A stretch of DNA of 64,000 nt from Acidomonas methanolica (GCF_004346035.1 NZ_SLZN01000002.1:1-64000), one strand, 5' to 3'. Numbered from the stretch's first letter, positions 43,044-53,633 are shown. The notes: generated by a model not told the origin, from the letters alone. Translations and numbers: made by a program.

Positions 43044-44738
43044 CTAGGGCGGCCTGACGGGAGCGATCGATCCATTCTCCAGTCTCAGCACGTGAAACGC
43101 GCGAGCCTGCACGGCGCTCCGATGCGCGAGATGAAAAATGCCGGGATGCCACGGCAACGTGTCCAGCGCGTCCAGCACGCGCCGTTCCGTGTCCGCATCG
43201 AGCCCGACCGTCGCCTCGTCGAGAACGAGCCAGGGTTTGCGCCGCAGCAATGCCTGCGCGACGGCCAGACGGCGCGACTCGCCGCCCGAGAGACGGACTC
43301 CCGCCTCGCCCGGCCCCGCCGCGCCCAATAACGTGTCCAGCCCCTCGGGCCAGGATCGGACGAGCGGCCCGAGTTGAGCGGCGTGGAGCGCCTCCCATAT
43401 GGCGTCGTCCTCCGCCTCGGGAACCGCCAGCCGCATGTTCGCGCGCAGCGTGTCGTGAAAGAGGTGCGTGCGCTGCGGCACGGCGGCGACGACGGACGCC
43501 CGCGCCCGCGTGTCGCACCCGGCCGCGTCATGCCCGTCGAGGAGAACCGCGCCCTGATCCGGCACGATCTGCCCCATGAGCGTCGCCAGCACCGTGCTCT
43601 TGCCGCTCCCGCTCGGGCCGGTGAGCACGGTGGGCTCCTCCCGACGCAGCACGAACGACGCGCCGGACAGCACCGCGTCGCCCTGCTCCGCATGACGCAC
43701 CGTGACATGGTCCAGCGCGATCGTCTCCGGCACGGCGATCGCACGATCCGTTTCCGGCGTCGCGGCGGGAGTTTCCATCCCCGAGAGCCGCGCGACCGCC
43801 AGCCGCAGGCGAACCAGCGCCGCGCATGACGCACCGACGGGAATGAGCGGATCAAACACCGCCAGCGCGCCGAGCGCGAGCATCGGCAGGAACGCTGCCC
43901 CTGTTCCCGCCCCAGCATGGAATGTCGCGCTGCCCAGCAGCGCCACGCCCATTGCCGTCAATGCCGCCACGCAAACGACCATCGTTCCATGCAGGGTCTG
44001 ACGCCCGGCGATACGGTCGGCGCAACCCTGCGCCTGCGCGGCGCGCCCCGTGATCTCCGCCGCAAGCGCCTCCCCGCCGCGTTCGATCAGCAGCGTCTCG
44101 AACCCGTCCAGCAGCGCGACCAGCGCCGCCTGATCCTCGATCCGCAGGGCTTCCAGCCGCTCAGTGTCGCCGGACTGGCGGCGCAGCAGGCAAACGGGCC
44201 AGACAACCCCCATGCCGAGCAGCGCGACTGCGAGAAGCAGCGCGCACCTCGCGTCGAAGGCCGACGCCGCGGCAAGTCCCGCGATTGCCATGACGCAAGC
44301 GACCGCCAGCGGCATCACGACATCGAGCCAGCCACGCCCGATCGCGTCGCTGTCGCTGACGCAGCGATGCAGGAGATCGCCCCCCCGATAGGCCGCCATC
44401 CGGACCGACCCGATCCGCGCGATCCGCCCGAACAGCCAGCTCTGGACCAGCCCGCTCTGACGCAGCGCCAGATCATGGGTGACCAGACGCTCGCCATAGC
44501 GGGCGAGGATGCGCGTCATCGCCAGCAACCGGACACACGCCGCAGGCAGGACGATGTTGAAGCTCGCCTGCACTGCGGCGGAACCTAGCCCCGCCACCGC
44601 CGTCGCCGCCAGGAACCACCCCGCCACCGCGAGCAACAGCCAGTTGCTCAACGCCGCGAGAACGGCCAGCCCCAGCCCCGCCCCGATCAGACCGGCGAAA
44701 GGACGGCCGAGACGCCCGAGAAAATCGCGCGTGGTCAT
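43044..44738 (-). CDS. cydC: Heterodimeric ABC exporter subunit CydC
   Basis: 564 residues: six membrane helices (residues about 15-280) then an ABC ATPase with Walker A TGPSGSGKST, signature LSGGESRRLAVAQALL and Walker B PWLVLDEATVGLD. CydDC exports reduced thiols to the periplasm and is needed to assemble cytochrome bd. The start overlaps the cydD stop (ATGA). The cydA start lies 88 bases downstream. Confidence 0.94.
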   Translation of the reverse strand: MTTRDFLGRLGRPFAGLIGAGLGLAVLAALSNWLLLAVAGWFLAATAVAGLGSAAVQASFNIVLPAACVRLLAMTRILARYGERLVTHDLALRQSGLVQSWLFGRIARIGSVRMAAYRGGDLLHRCVSDSDAIGRGWLDVVMPLAVACVMAIAGLAAASAFDARCALLLAVALLGMGVVWPVCLLRRQSGDTERLEALRIEDQAALVALLDGFETLLIERGGEALAAEITGRAAQAQGCADRIAGRQTLHGTMVVCVAALTAMGVALLGSATFHAGAGTGAAFLPMLALGALAVFDPLIPVGASCAALVRLRLAVARLSGMETPAATPETDRAIAVPETIALDHVTVRHAEQGDAVLSGASFVLRREEPTVLTGPSGSGKSTVLATLMGQIVPDQGAVLLDGHDAAGCDTRARASVVAAVPQRTHLFHDTLRANMRLAVPEAEDDAIWEALHAAQLGPLVRSWPEGLDTLLGAAGPGEAGVRLSGGESRRLAVAQALLRRKPWLVLDEATVGLDADTERRVLDALDTLPWHPGIFHLAHRSAVQARAFHVLRLENGSIAPVRPP

Positions 44739-46525
44739 GCGCCCGTCGCCTCCCGGGCCGCCGCCGCTTGCGACACGCCTTCTCGCGATTCGGGCGCCGC
44801 ATCGAGATCGACCCGATGATCCGCCCGCGCGATCAGGGCCTCGTCATGAGTCGCCACGATGATGATCCGGTCCGTGCGAAAAGCCAAGAGCATGTCCGCG
44901 ATCAGCGCGGCGCTCTGCGCGTCCACATGCGCCGTCGGCTCGTCGAGAAGCAGCACGTCAGGTCGACGCAGAAGCGCGCGCGCCAGCGCCACGCGCTGCG
45001 CCTGCCCGCCCGAGAGCGCCTCCCCCCGGTCGCCGACCTGCGTGTCGAGCCCGTCCGGCATGGCCTCGATCTCTTCCAGCACCCGGGCCGCCCGCAAGGC
45101 CTCCCGCATCGCCTGGACACTCGCATCCGGCACGGCCTGACGAAGGGCGTCGAGAACGGAGCCCGGCATGAGATGCGGACGCTGCGGCAGCCAGGCGAGA
45201 CGGCGCGGGATCGCCTGAACCAGGCCGCCCTCCACGAGCTGCGTCCCGTTGATCACGAGGACGCCGCGGCTGACCGGAACGAAACCGAGCAGCCCCCTCA
45301 GCAACGTGGTCTTCCCCGCCCCGCTCCGGCCCGTCACCACTGTCAGCGTCCCACGCGGAAAGGCGGCATTGACGGGCGCGAACGCCTCCCCCGCGCCCCG
45401 CCGCACGGCGAATCCCGCGCAGTCCAGCCGCGTCACCGGCGTGTCCGGCAGCCGCGTGGCCGCCTGCGCGCAGGGCATGGTTTCCGGCAGGTCGAGGAAC
45501 TGTCCGATGCGCTCATAAGCCGAAAGCGCGTTCATCCGCGTATGGTAACTCGCGGAAAATTCCCGCAGCGGCGCGAAGAAGCGCGGCACGATGAGCAGTG
45601 CGATGAAGGCCCGCTCGAAGCCGATCCCGCCATGCAGCAGACGGGCGGCAAGGAACACCGCCACCATCGCGATGGACAGGCTGGAGAAGAACTCCAGCAC
45701 CGCGGAAGTCAGGAAGCCGATCCGCATGACCGCGAGGCTCAGGACGCGATGCCGCGCGCTCAGTATGCGGAGCGCGCGCATCTCCTCCCGCACGCGCCCG
45801 AACAGTTCGAGCATGCCCAGCCCCTGAAGCCGGTCGAGCAGCGCCGCCGAAAGCGTGAACATCTCCCGCCATTGACGGTCCATCACCGCCTGGGCGCGAT
45901 ACCCGACGATCACCATGAAAAGCGGCACGAGCGGGCCGCAGAACAGCAGGACCGTCGCCGTCACCCAGTCGATGGGCGCCATCGCCACGATCAGACAGAC
46001 CGGCACAAGGGCCATCGCCGCCGCATTCGGAATCCATGTCCGGAAATACGGCCCCAGCGCCTCCGCCGCGCTCGTGAATAACGCCGCGATCTCTCCCCGC
46101 GCCGAGCGATCCGCTCCCGAGGGGCCGAGCCGCACCAGCTTCTCCGCCATTTCCCGCCGGAGCGCGAGCACGGCGGCGGCGGCGGCGCGGCGGCTGAACG
46201 CTTCTCCCCCCGTGACGCAGGTCCAATACAGCCCCACCAGCCCCGCGAATATGCCCAGCGCCCGTCTCTCCGCCCAGACGTTGGCGCCCGGACGAAACGC
46301 GAGATCGGCGGTCACATGCCCGAGCACGGCGAGCGCCCCGCAAAACAGCAATTCCCCAAGAGTTCGCAAGATGACGGCGAGGGCGAGCGCCGCACGCTCC
46401 TTCGAAATGCGGGCCGCGAGTTTTTTTCCGATCTCCCGGGGGCGGGCATCAGTGCGCATGACGTCACGCCCGCAACGGCGCGCGGCGCGCGCAAAGCCAG
46501 AGGGAAGCCGCGCCGAGACAGTCAT
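44735..46525 (-). CDS. cydD: Heterodimeric ABC exporter subunit CydD
   Basis: 596 residues: an N-terminal six-helix membrane domain and an ABC ATPase with Walker A TGRSGAGKTT, signature LSGGQAQRVALARALL and Walker B DVLLLDEPTAHVD. It is the first gene of cydDC. The ATG at 46525 lacks a clear ribosome binding site; an internal ATG at 46459 (MRTDARPREIG) is an alternative that keeps the whole membrane domain. A perfect 16-bp palindrome lies about 230 bases upstream. Confidence 0.94.
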   Translation of the reverse strand: MTVSARLPSGFARAARRCGRDVMRTDARPREIGKKLAARISKERAALALAVILRTLGELLFCGALAVLGHVTADLAFRPGANVWAERRALGIFAGLVGLYWTCVTGGEAFSRRAAAAAVLALRREMAEKLVRLGPSGADRSARGEIAALFTSAAEALGPYFRTWIPNAAAMALVPVCLIVAMAPIDWVTATVLLFCGPLVPLFMVIVGYRAQAVMDRQWREMFTLSAALLDRLQGLGMLELFGRVREEMRALRILSARHRVLSLAVMRIGFLTSAVLEFFSSLSIAMVAVFLAARLLHGGIGFERAFIALLIVPRFFAPLREFSASYHTRMNALSAYERIGQFLDLPETMPCAQAATRLPDTPVTRLDCAGFAVRRGAGEAFAPVNAAFPRGTLTVVTGRSGAGKTTLLRGLLGFVPVSRGVLVINGTQLVEGGLVQAIPRRLAWLPQRPHLMPGSVLDALRQAVPDASVQAMREALRAARVLEEIEAMPDGLDTQVGDRGEALSGGQAQRVALARALLRRPDVLLLDEPTAHVDAQSAALIADMLLAFRTDRIIIVATHDEALIARADHRVDLDAAPESREGVSQAAAAREATGA

Positions 46526-46965
46526 ATTTACATAAACTATTTAATATGATCGGCAGAAAGAAGAAGCGCCCGCCCTTCACCGACGCCACGAGCGACGCCA
46601 CGAGCGACGCCCGACTGACCGCCCCGCCTCCAATGGAAAGCAGGCGGAGAGCAAAACGGCTGAAACGCACCGCGCGGGTCATGAGCCGGCAGGACTCCAT
46701 TCAATGAGAGACAAGGCAGCAACACGCCTTCACGATCTCGTTGAACTGTCATCTCACATTTTCACAATTATATCAATTGTGAAAATGTGAAGGATAATCC
46801 ATCCTCACAAGGACCATATCGCGGAAACCTCGCGACGATCTGAAGCCGAGCCACGCAGCACGGGGTATCCCCCCGCCGAAGATGAACGCAGGCGGAAGCG
46901 CGGGACGGAGACCGTCCGGCCCCTTCCAGTTTCTCATCTCCCCGCAAAAATGCTACCTCCCGCCC
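46526..46965. other. Divergent intergenic region between cydD and rluB
   Basis: 440 bp without a convincing gene. It contains a 12-bp tandem repeat (CGACGCCACGAG, 2.6 copies, 46581-46611) and an AT-rich perfect palindrome (46754-46790). It must hold the promoters for cydDC and rluB. Confidence 0.7.
46754..46790. promoter_or_regulatory. Perfect 16-bp inverted repeat, candidate operator
   Basis: TCACATTTTCACAATT and its exact reverse complement flank a 5-base centre, ATATC. The element is AT-rich in GC-rich surroundings and lies between two divergent genes. TTCACAATT...AATTGTGAA resembles binding sites of dimeric regulators; which one is unknown. Confidence 0.65.
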
Positions 46966-47778
46966 ATGAGTGAAGAGCACGACCCCGCCGAGACCGAACC
47001 CGCCGCCGAAAACGACACGCCCGACATGGCGCGGGGCGAACGCATCGCCAAATGGCTCGCCCGCGCCGGAACGGCCAGCCGCCGCGATGTCGAACGCATG
47101 ATCGAGGAGGGGCGCATCCGCCTGAACGGCGCGCCCGTCACCCACCCCGCCAGCTTCGTCACCCCCGGCGACATCGTGTTGGTGGACGGCAAGCCGGTGA
47201 ACGCGCCGGAGCGCACCCGGCTCTGGCGCTATCACAAGCCCGACGGCCTCATGACCACCCATCGCGATCCGCAGGGCCGTCCCACCGTGTTCGATTCCCT
47301 GCCGGAGGGCATGCCCCGCGTGGTCAGCGTCGGGCGGCTGGACGTGAATTCCGAAGGGCTCCTGCTGCTGACCAATGACGGCGAACTCGCCCGCCGCCTC
47401 GAACTCCCTTCCAATGCGTGGCTGCGCCGCTACCGCGTCCGCGTCTTCGGTGTGGTGGACGAGAAGCGCCTGGCCGATCTCGCGCGCGGCTCGACCTTCG
47501 ACGGCGTGACCTACGGCCCCATCGAGGCCGGGCTCGACTCCCGCAAGGGTGACAATGCATGGCTCACCGTCTCGCTGCGCGAAGGCAAGAACCGCGAGAT
47601 CCGCCGCGTCATGGCCGGGCTGAACCTGCATGTCAGCCGCCTGATCCGCCTCGCCTACGGCCCCTTTTCCCTCGGCACGCTGAAGAAGCGGGAACTGGAG
47701 GAAGTCGCGCCCAAGATCCTCCGCGACCAGATTCCCGGCCTGTCCGGCACCACGCCGCCCCGCCCGCGCCGAAGCTGA
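46966..47778 (+). CDS. rluB: rRNA pseudouridine synthase (RsuA/RluB family)
   Basis: 270 residues from ATG 46966. An N-terminal S4 RNA-binding domain (ERIAKWLARAGTASRRDVER, about residues 25-85) is followed by the catalytic domain with the Asp in GRLDVNSEGLLLLTNDG, and by GKNREIRRVMAGL. Family members modify a uridine in 16S or 23S rRNA; RluB is the closest assignment by length. It is followed after 4 bases by rsmD, so both rRNA-modifying genes are likely co-transcribed. Confidence 0.88.
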   Translation: MSEEHDPAETEPAAENDTPDMARGERIAKWLARAGTASRRDVERMIEEGRIRLNGAPVTHPASFVTPGDIVLVDGKPVNAPERTRLWRYHKPDGLMTTHRDPQGRPTVFDSLPEGMPRVVSVGRLDVNSEGLLLLTNDGELARRLELPSNAWLRRYRVRVFGVVDEKRLADLARGSTFDGVTYGPIEAGLDSRKGDNAWLTVSLREGKNREIRRVMAGLNLHVSRLIRLAYGPFSLGTLKKRELEEVAPKILRDQIPGLSGTTPPRPRRS

Positions 47779-47782
47779 GTCC

Positions 47783-48331
47783 ATGCGGATCGTCGGCGGC
47801 GAGCGGCGCGGCCTCACCCTTCGCGCTCCGGCCGGAAACGCGACCCGTCCCACCGCCGACCGCGCCCGTCAGGCGCTGTTCGACATGCTGCTGCACGCGC
47901 CCTGGGGCGGTCGCGCCCTGCTCGACGGCGCGCATGTGCTCGACGCCTTCGCCGGGACCGGCGCGCTGGGGCTCGAAGCGCTCTCGCGCGGCGCGGCCTT
48001 CGCCACGTTCTTCGACACCAACGCCGCCGCCCGCGCCGCCATCGCCGCGAATATCGGCGCCGCCCGCTACGAAACCCGCACCCGCCTGCTCAAGGCCGAT
48101 GCCGCCCATCCGCCCCGCGCCGTCGCCCCCTGCGGCATCGTCTTCCTCGACCCGCCTTACGCGGACGGCCTGATCCCCGCCGCGCTCGACGGGCTGACGC
48201 GCGAAGGCTGGATCGCGCAAGGCACGCTCCTCATCGCCGAAACCGCCGCGGATGCGCCGTCTCCCGCGCCGGACCCGCTCGCCACGCGGCGATTCGGTGC
48301 GGCGCTCGTCACCCTCTGGCGCGCCGCCTGA
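47783..48331 (+). CDS. rsmD: 16S rRNA (guanine966-N2)-methyltransferase RsmD
   Basis: 182 residues, a Rossmann-fold methyltransferase. MRIVGGERRGLTL is the family N-terminus, VLDAFAGTGALGLEALSRGA binds S-adenosylmethionine and FLDPPYADG is the N-methyltransferase catalytic motif. It lies 4 bases after rluB. Confidence 0.95.
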   Translation: MRIVGGERRGLTLRAPAGNATRPTADRARQALFDMLLHAPWGGRALLDGAHVLDAFAGTGALGLEALSRGAAFATFFDTNAAARAAIAANIGAARYETRTRLLKADAAHPPRAVAPCGIVFLDPPYADGLIPAALDGLTREGWIAQGTLLIAETAADAPSPAPDPLATRRFGAALVTLWRAA

Positions 48332-48543
48332 CCATCAAATCACCATATTCCTCCCGCTAGCGTCGAAATCATTCGTTACACCGCCAACCGCAGGCCCGGA
48401 CGGCGGCGCGACTCCTTTTCTCCGGAAACTTTCCTTTTTTGTTAATCACTTCGTCATTATAGTTCAGGAAGGAATCCAACACCGCCCCCGTCGCCGCCGG
48501 CGGGTCGCATGACAGGGCGGATCACATAACAGGATCGTATCGC

Positions 48544-51168
48544 TTGGCCTCGTTCAGCCGCCTGACCACTGCGGGGACAGCTTCCCCGGCCCTGCGCAGC
48601 GCCCTGCGCGCGCGCTTCGCCGAACTTGGGGGGCTGGTCCTGCTCGCTCTCGCCTTCGTCATCTGTGTGGCGTTGTGGAGCTACAATCCGCTCGACCCGT
48701 CCTTCAACACCTCCTCCGAGACACCCCCGTCGAATCTGCTCGGGCAGGTCGGCGCGTCCCTCTCGGATTTCCTCGTCCAGTGGCTCGGCCTCGCCTCGGC
48801 GGTGCCGGTCGTCGTGCTCGTCGCCTGGGCCTGGCAGATCGTCCGCACCCATACGCTCTCGGCGCCGTTCCTGCGCATCGTCGCCTTCGGCGGATTGCTC
48901 CCGGCCTGCGCCGCCACCTTCTCCGCGATCCAGGTGCTCGTCCCGAGCTTCGCCACCACCTGGCCTTCGCGGGCCGGATTCGGCGGGCAGATCGGCCTGT
49001 CCCTCGCCCAGCGCGCCGTCGCCGCCGGACACGCCGCCCTCGGCAAGGGCGGCAGCGTCATCGGTCCGCTTCTGGTCCTCTTCCTCACCCTCCTGCTCAT
49101 CCCTCTGGCCATGGGCCTATCGCGGCGCGAATGGCGTTTCCTCGGCCGCATCGCCGCGATCCTTCTCCGTCAGCCGCATCGGCTCGTCGCTCGCGCACGC
49201 GGCAAACCCGCCGCCGAGCCGGACTGGCGCGCTTACGAGGCGCAGGTCGCCCCCATCGTCGATCGCCCCTCCGCGGCGCGCAACCGTCCCTTCACCCCTC
49301 CCAATACCGGCTGGCTCCAACCTCCCGGACAGGACGAGGAACAGGCCTACACGCCGCCTGCCCTGCGCCCGGCCGAACCCGCTCCGGCCAATCCGTACGC
49401 GGATCAACTCGCACGCATCGCTCGCGACCGCGCGCCGGAGCACGACGCACCGCACCAATCTTCCGTCGGGTCCACGGCCCTGACCGTGCCGGACGCAGCG
49501 GAGAATCCGGCCCCGGCCGAGCCGGTCGGCATGTTCAAGCGCGGCCTGTTCGGCATCTTCCGTGGCGAATCGACCGCCGAAAAAACCTCGGAACCGCGCT
49601 CCACCTCTTCCGGACACGCCCGGCGCCCAGGCTGGGACGCCTCCCCTTGGACATTCCCCGCGCTGGGCCTGCTGAAACAACCGCCCGCCGCCGCCTATAC
49701 CGGACCGTCCAACGAGGTGCTGCAAGCCAATGCCCGGCTGCTCGAACAGGTTCTGGGAGATTACAGCGTGCAGGGCCAGATCGGCGACATCCATGCCGGT
49801 CCGGTCGTCACGCTCTATGAATTCGAACCTGCTCCCGGCATCCGCTCCGCCCGTGTCATCGGCCTCGCCGACGACATCGCCCGCTCGCTCTCCGTTCTCA
49901 GCGTGCGCATCGCCACCGTGCCCGGCCGCAACGTGATCGGCATTGAAGTGCCGAACGCCCGGCGCGAGACGGTCTATTTCTCGGACCTCCTCGCCGCCCC
50001 GCTCTGGACACAGACGCCCGGCGCGCTCCCGCTCGCGCTGGGCAAGGACATCGCCGGCGCGCCGATCTACGCCGATCTCGCGCGGATGCCGCATCTGCTG
50101 ATCGCGGGGACGACAGGTTCGGGCAAGTCGGTCGGCGTCAACGCCATGATCCTTTCGCTGCTCTTCCGCCTCTCGCCGGAAGAGTGCCGCCTGATCATGA
50201 TCGACCCGAAGATCCTCGAACTCTCGATCTATGACGGCATCCCGCATCTGCTCACCCCGGTCGTCACCGAACCGAACAAGGCCGTCGCCGCGCTGAAATG
50301 GACCGTGCGCGAGATGGACCGCCGCTACCGCGTCATGGCCCATCTCCAGGTCCGCAACATCGCCGGATATAACGACCGCGTGCGCGAGGCCCGCGGCGCG
50401 GGCGAATTGCTGACCCGCCGCGTCCAGACCGGCTTCGACCCCGAGACGGGCCGTCCCGTCTTCGAGGAACAGCAGATCAACCTCGAGTCCATGCCCTTCA
50501 TCGTCGTGGTCATCGACGAGATGGCGGATCTCATGATGGTGGCGGGCAAGGAAATCGAGGCCGCCGTCCAGCGCCTCGCCCAGAAGGCCCGCGCCGCCGG
50601 CATCCATGTCATCATGGCCACGCAGCGGCCCTCGGTCGATGTCATCACCGGCACCATCAAGGCCAATTTCCCGACGCGCATTTCCTTCCAGGTCATCAGC
50701 AAGTTCGACAGCCGCACCATTCTCGGCGAGCAGGGCGCCGAGCAACTTCTCGGCCAGGGCGACATGCTCTTCATGCAAGGCGGCGGCCGCATCACCCGCG
50801 TCCACGGCCCCTTCGTCGCCGATGCGGAAGTCGAGGACGTGGTGCGCGATCTGCGCTCGAAGGGCGAGCCGGTCTATAATGACGATGTTGTCTCCGGCAT
50901 GGAGGAGGAGGACGACGGCTCCCGCGGCTCCGCCTCCGGCAACGGCATGAACGGTGGCTACGACGCCGAGACCAGCCTGTTCGATCAGGCCGTGGATCTC
51001 GTCACCCGCGAGGGCAAGGCCTCGACCTCCTTCATCCAGCGGCATCTTTCCATCGGCTATAACCGTGCCGCGAAGATCATCGAGGAAATGGAAAAGCAAG
51101 GCATCGTCAGCGCCGCCAACCATGTCGGCAAGCGCGAGGTGCTGACGCGGCGCGCGGCGGAGGATTGA
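48544..51168 (+). CDS. ftsK: DNA translocase FtsK
   Basis: 874 residues from a TTG start with AGGA upstream. Four membrane helices (about 28-50, 80-105, 110-135, 175-197) anchor it at the septum. A Pro/Ala/Arg-rich linker follows to about 390. The hexameric motor has Walker [16 protein letters not shown] (about 520) and Walker [15 protein letters not shown]. The C-terminal gamma winged helix ([20 protein letters not shown]) reads KOPS sites. It pumps chromosome ends apart during division and activates dif recombination. It is monocistronic, with a 212-bp gap upstream. Confidence 0.97.
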   Translation: MASFSRLTTAGTASPALRSALRARFAELGGLVLLALAFVICVALWSYNPLDPSFNTSSETPPSNLLGQVGASLSDFLVQWLGLASAVPVVVLVAWAWQIVRTHTLSAPFLRIVAFGGLLPACAATFSAIQVLVPSFATTWPSRAGFGGQIGLSLAQRAVAAGHAALGKGGSVIGPLLVLFLTLLLIPLAMGLSRREWRFLGRIAAILLRQPHRLVARARGKPAAEPDWRAYEAQVAPIVDRPSAARNRPFTPPNTGWLQPPGQDEEQAYTPPALRPAEPAPANPYADQLARIARDRAPEHDAPHQSSVGSTALTVPDAAENPAPAEPVGMFKRGLFGIFRGESTAEKTSEPRSTSSGHARRPGWDASPWTFPALGLLKQPPAAAYTGPSNEVLQANARLLEQVLGDYSVQGQIGDIHAGPVVTLYEFEPAPGIRSARVIGLADDIARSLSVLSVRIATVPGRNVIGIEVPNARRETVYFSDLLAAPLWTQTPGALPLALGKDIAGAPIYADLARMPHLLIAGTTGSGKSVGVNAMILSLLFRLSPEECRLIMIDPKILELSIYDGIPHLLTPVVTEPNKAVAALKWTVREMDRRYRVMAHLQVRNIAGYNDRVREARGAGELLTRRVQTGFDPETGRPVFEEQQINLESMPFIVVVIDEMADLMMVAGKEIEAAVQRLAQKARAAGIHVIMATQRPSVDVITGTIKANFPTRISFQVISKFDSRTILGEQGAEQLLGQGDMLFMQGGGRITRVHGPFVADAEVEDVVRDLRSKGEPVYNDDVVSGMEEEDDGSRGSASGNGMNGGYDAETSLFDQAVDLVTREGKASTSFIQRHLSIGYNRAAKIIEEMEKQGIVSAANHVGKREVLTRRAAED

Positions 51169-51202
51169 CGCGCCGACCGGTGTTCTACTGCATCCTTTTC
51201 GA

Positions 51203-51223
51203 GAGCGATCAGTCAGATCGCTC
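51203..51223. terminator. Hairpin between ftsK and the GDP-mannose gene
   Basis: GAGCGATC and GATCGCTC form a perfect 8-bp stem with a 5-base loop (AGTCA), between two convergent genes. No T-run is present. Confidence 0.45.
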
Positions 51224-51286
51224 GATCTGACCGCCTCCTGTCATACCCCGGCCATGCCGGACATCTGGAGATCAATCTCCCACCTG

Positions 51287-52738
51287 CTACCTCGCGTAGA
51301 CATCCTCGAGGCGAACGATATCGTCTTCGCCCAGATAAGGCCCTGACTGGACCTCGATGATGGTCAGAGGGATTTTCCCCGGATTTTCAAGACGATGGAT
51401 GATCCCGAGCGGCAGATAGATGCTCTCGTTCTCACGCACCAGAATGTTTTCCGTATCCCGCGTGACGATAGCCGTGCCGGCGACCACGACCCAATGTTCG
51501 GCCCGGTGGAAGTGCTTCTGGAGCGACAATTTCTGTCCCGGGTCCACATGGATACGCTTCACCTGAAAGCGATCCCCCTGCGTGAGACCTTCGTAAAAGC
51601 CCCACGGACGATACATGCGGTTGTGATTGATGGCTTCCGGCCGTCCCGCCGCCGTGAGACGGGCGACCATTTTCTTGACGTCCTGCGCCCGATCCCGATG
51701 GGACACCATGACGGCGTCGCCGGTCACGATCACGATCAGATCTTCGACGCCGGCAACGGTTGCGACGATCCCGTCCGAGCGCACGTAACAATTCTTCGCG
51801 CAATCGAGGAAGACATCGCCGAATATGGCGTTGCCGTCCGCATCCTTGGGCGTCAGTTCCCAGAGCGCATCCCAGCTCCCGATATCGGACCAGCCGAAAG
51901 AGGCGGGAACGACGACCGCGAGTTTCGTGCGCTCGGCCACGGCATAGTCGATGGAAATATTGGGGGACTTGCTGAAGGCGTCCGATGACAGACGCTCGAA
52001 ATCATGATCCGTGACGCGATTTTTGACCGCGTCCTGAACGCAGCCATAAACCTCCCGCTCGAAGGTCTCGATCTCGCTGAGCAGGACGTCCGCGCGGGCG
52101 ACGAACATCCCGGAATTCCATGAAAAGCGTTCATCCCGCACGAGTTCGGCCGCGCGGAGTGCATCGGGTTTTTCGAGGAACTGCGACACATGGAAGACGT
52201 CCGGCACATCCGCCACTTCAGCGCCGCGTTCGATGTAGCCGTACCCCGTTTCCGGCTTGGTGGGTTTGATGCCGAAGGTCGCGATATACCCTTTGGCGGC
52301 GGCTTGCGTGGCCGAGGCCAGCGCGTCCATCAGAAGCTTCTGCTCCTGAATCGCGGCATCCGCGGCCATGACCCATAAAATCGCGTCCGGATTCTGTTCG
52401 GCGACGAGAAAGGCCGCCGCCGCGATGGCGGGCGCGGAATTGCGCGCGCAGGGCTCAAGCACGATCCGCGCGCCGGTGACGCCGATTTCTCGCAACTGCT
52501 CCGCGATAATGAAGCGATGCGCCTCATTGCAGATGACGATCGGCGCATCCAGCCCGGCCGCCACGCCGCGCAAGGCCGTGTCCTGAAGCAGCGTCTGCTC
52601 GGAGAGCAACGGCCAGAACTGCTTGGGGAAACTGCTCCGCGAGATCGGCCAGAGACGACTCCCGGACCCGCCGGACAGAATGACGGGTATGATAGTCTGC
52701 AAGCCGGAAGTCCCTGAGACAGGGGCGTTACGAGACAT
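51287..52738 (-). CDS. manC: Mannose-1-phosphate guanylyltransferase / mannose-6-phosphate isomerase
   Basis: 483 residues, bifunctional type II enzyme making GDP-mannose for polysaccharides. The nucleotidyltransferase signature VILSGGSGSRLWPISR is N-terminal, FLEKP is central, and the C-terminal cupin with QKHFHRAEHWVVVAGTA is the isomerase part. ATG 52738 (MSRNAPVS) is chosen over a TTG at 52750. No other exopolysaccharide gene is adjacent. GDP-mannose would serve cellulose-like or acetan-type polymers in acetic acid bacteria, which is inference. Confidence 0.93.
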   Translation of the reverse strand: MSRNAPVSGTSGLQTIIPVILSGGSGSRLWPISRSSFPKQFWPLLSEQTLLQDTALRGVAAGLDAPIVICNEAHRFIIAEQLREIGVTGARIVLEPCARNSAPAIAAAAFLVAEQNPDAILWVMAADAAIQEQKLLMDALASATQAAAKGYIATFGIKPTKPETGYGYIERGAEVADVPDVFHVSQFLEKPDALRAAELVRDERFSWNSGMFVARADVLLSEIETFEREVYGCVQDAVKNRVTDHDFERLSSDAFSKSPNISIDYAVAERTKLAVVVPASFGWSDIGSWDALWELTPKDADGNAIFGDVFLDCAKNCYVRSDGIVATVAGVEDLIVIVTGDAVMVSHRDRAQDVKKMVARLTAAGRPEAINHNRMYRPWGFYEGLTQGDRFQVKRIHVDPGQKLSLQKHFHRAEHWVVVAGTAIVTRDTENILVRENESIYLPLGIIHRLENPGKIPLTIIEVQSGPYLGEDDIVRLEDVYAR

Positions 52739-52954
52739 GATATCGAGCAACCTTCAGAGGAACGACGCGCTGAATTATGTATGGGAAATCTTGGGTCGTC
52801 ACCCTCAAATTTGGCCGGTGACGCCCATCACTCCGACGGATGGCGCGTGGGAGGACTTTCAGGCCACCCCGATCTGCCCGGACGGGACGTTCGCGCGGGC
52901 AAGGGGAACGGATTTTCCCCCAAAGACTGAAGCTCTTACGGAGAATCATGCATC

Positions 52955-53030
52955 TGGTGAACCGGGAGGGACTCGAACCCTCGACCATTCGATTAAAAGT
53001 CGAATGCTCTACCGACTGAGCTACCGGTTC
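52955..53030 (-). tRNA. tRNA-Lys (UUU)
   Basis: 76 bases on the minus strand. Acceptor GAACCGG pairs with CCGGTTC, then A and encoded CCA. The anticodon loop is CTTTTAA, anticodon TTT; the T arm reads AGGGTTCGAGTCCCT. No integrase is adjacent. Confidence 0.96.
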
Positions 53031-53106
53031 AGCGCAGGCGCTCCGCTACCGTGTCTGCCGGGGAACGTCAACCGCCCTCCGGCAGACGCAGACCAAAAAG
53101 CGCCGC

Positions 53107-53580
53107 TCAGGCCGCGGGACGCATGGAGATGATGGTGTCGGGCTCCTTCACCGTGCCGGAGGAGCCGGCGCCGCGCTTGATCTGATCGACATGCTCCATG
53201 CCTTCGACAACCTGACCTACGATCGTGTACTGGCCGTCGAGATGCGGAGAGGGCTGGAACATGATGAAGAACTGGCTGTTGGCCGAGTTCGGATTCATGG
53301 TGCGCGCCATGCCGATCGTCCCGCGCTCGAACTTCGCCTCGCGTGTGAATTCGGCCTTCAGATCCGGCAGGTCGCTGCCGCCCGTGCCGGTGCCGGTGGG
53401 ATCACCACCCTGAGCCATGAAGCCCTCGATGACGCGATGGAATTTCACCCCGTCATAGAACCCCTGTTCAGACAGGCTGCGCAGGCGCTCTGCGGCCAAC
53501 GGGGCGATATCCGGGCGAAGCTGGATCACAACGTCGCCCGTCTTGAGCTTCATCACCAGACGGTCGGAGGTCTCGGTCAT
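53107..53580 (-). CDS. ppiB: Peptidyl-prolyl cis-trans isomerase (cyclophilin)
   Basis: 157 residues, cytoplasmic cyclophilin type: no signal peptide. FHRVIEGFMAQGGDPTGTG, the active-site loop NSANSQFFIMF and LDGQYTIVGQVVEGM are family motifs. It would speed proline isomerisation during folding. It lies about 50 bases after coaD on the same strand. Confidence 0.95.
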   Translation of the reverse strand: MTETSDRLVMKLKTGDVVIQLRPDIAPLAAERLRSLSEQGFYDGVKFHRVIEGFMAQGGDPTGTGTGGSDLPDLKAEFTREAKFERGTIGMARTMNPNSANSQFFIMFQPSPHLDGQYTIVGQVVEGMEHVDQIKRGAGSSGTVKEPDTIISMRPAA

Positions 53581-53633
53581 CGGAAAGAACCTTATCTGTC
53601 AGGCGCGGCGGGAGGCCGTGCCCTTCCGGTTCC

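Noticed and set aside
46464-46700. 78-codon ORF upstream of cydD
   Set aside because: It overlaps cydD in another frame and is mostly the product of the 12-bp tandem repeat; no start signal.
49117-51123. Long minus-strand ORF opposite ftsK
   Set aside because: Shadow of the ftsK coding frame; no ribosome binding site or recognisable domain.
52955-53030. tRNA-Lys as a second integration site
   Set aside because: No integrase, direct repeat or composition change next to it; both sides are core genes.
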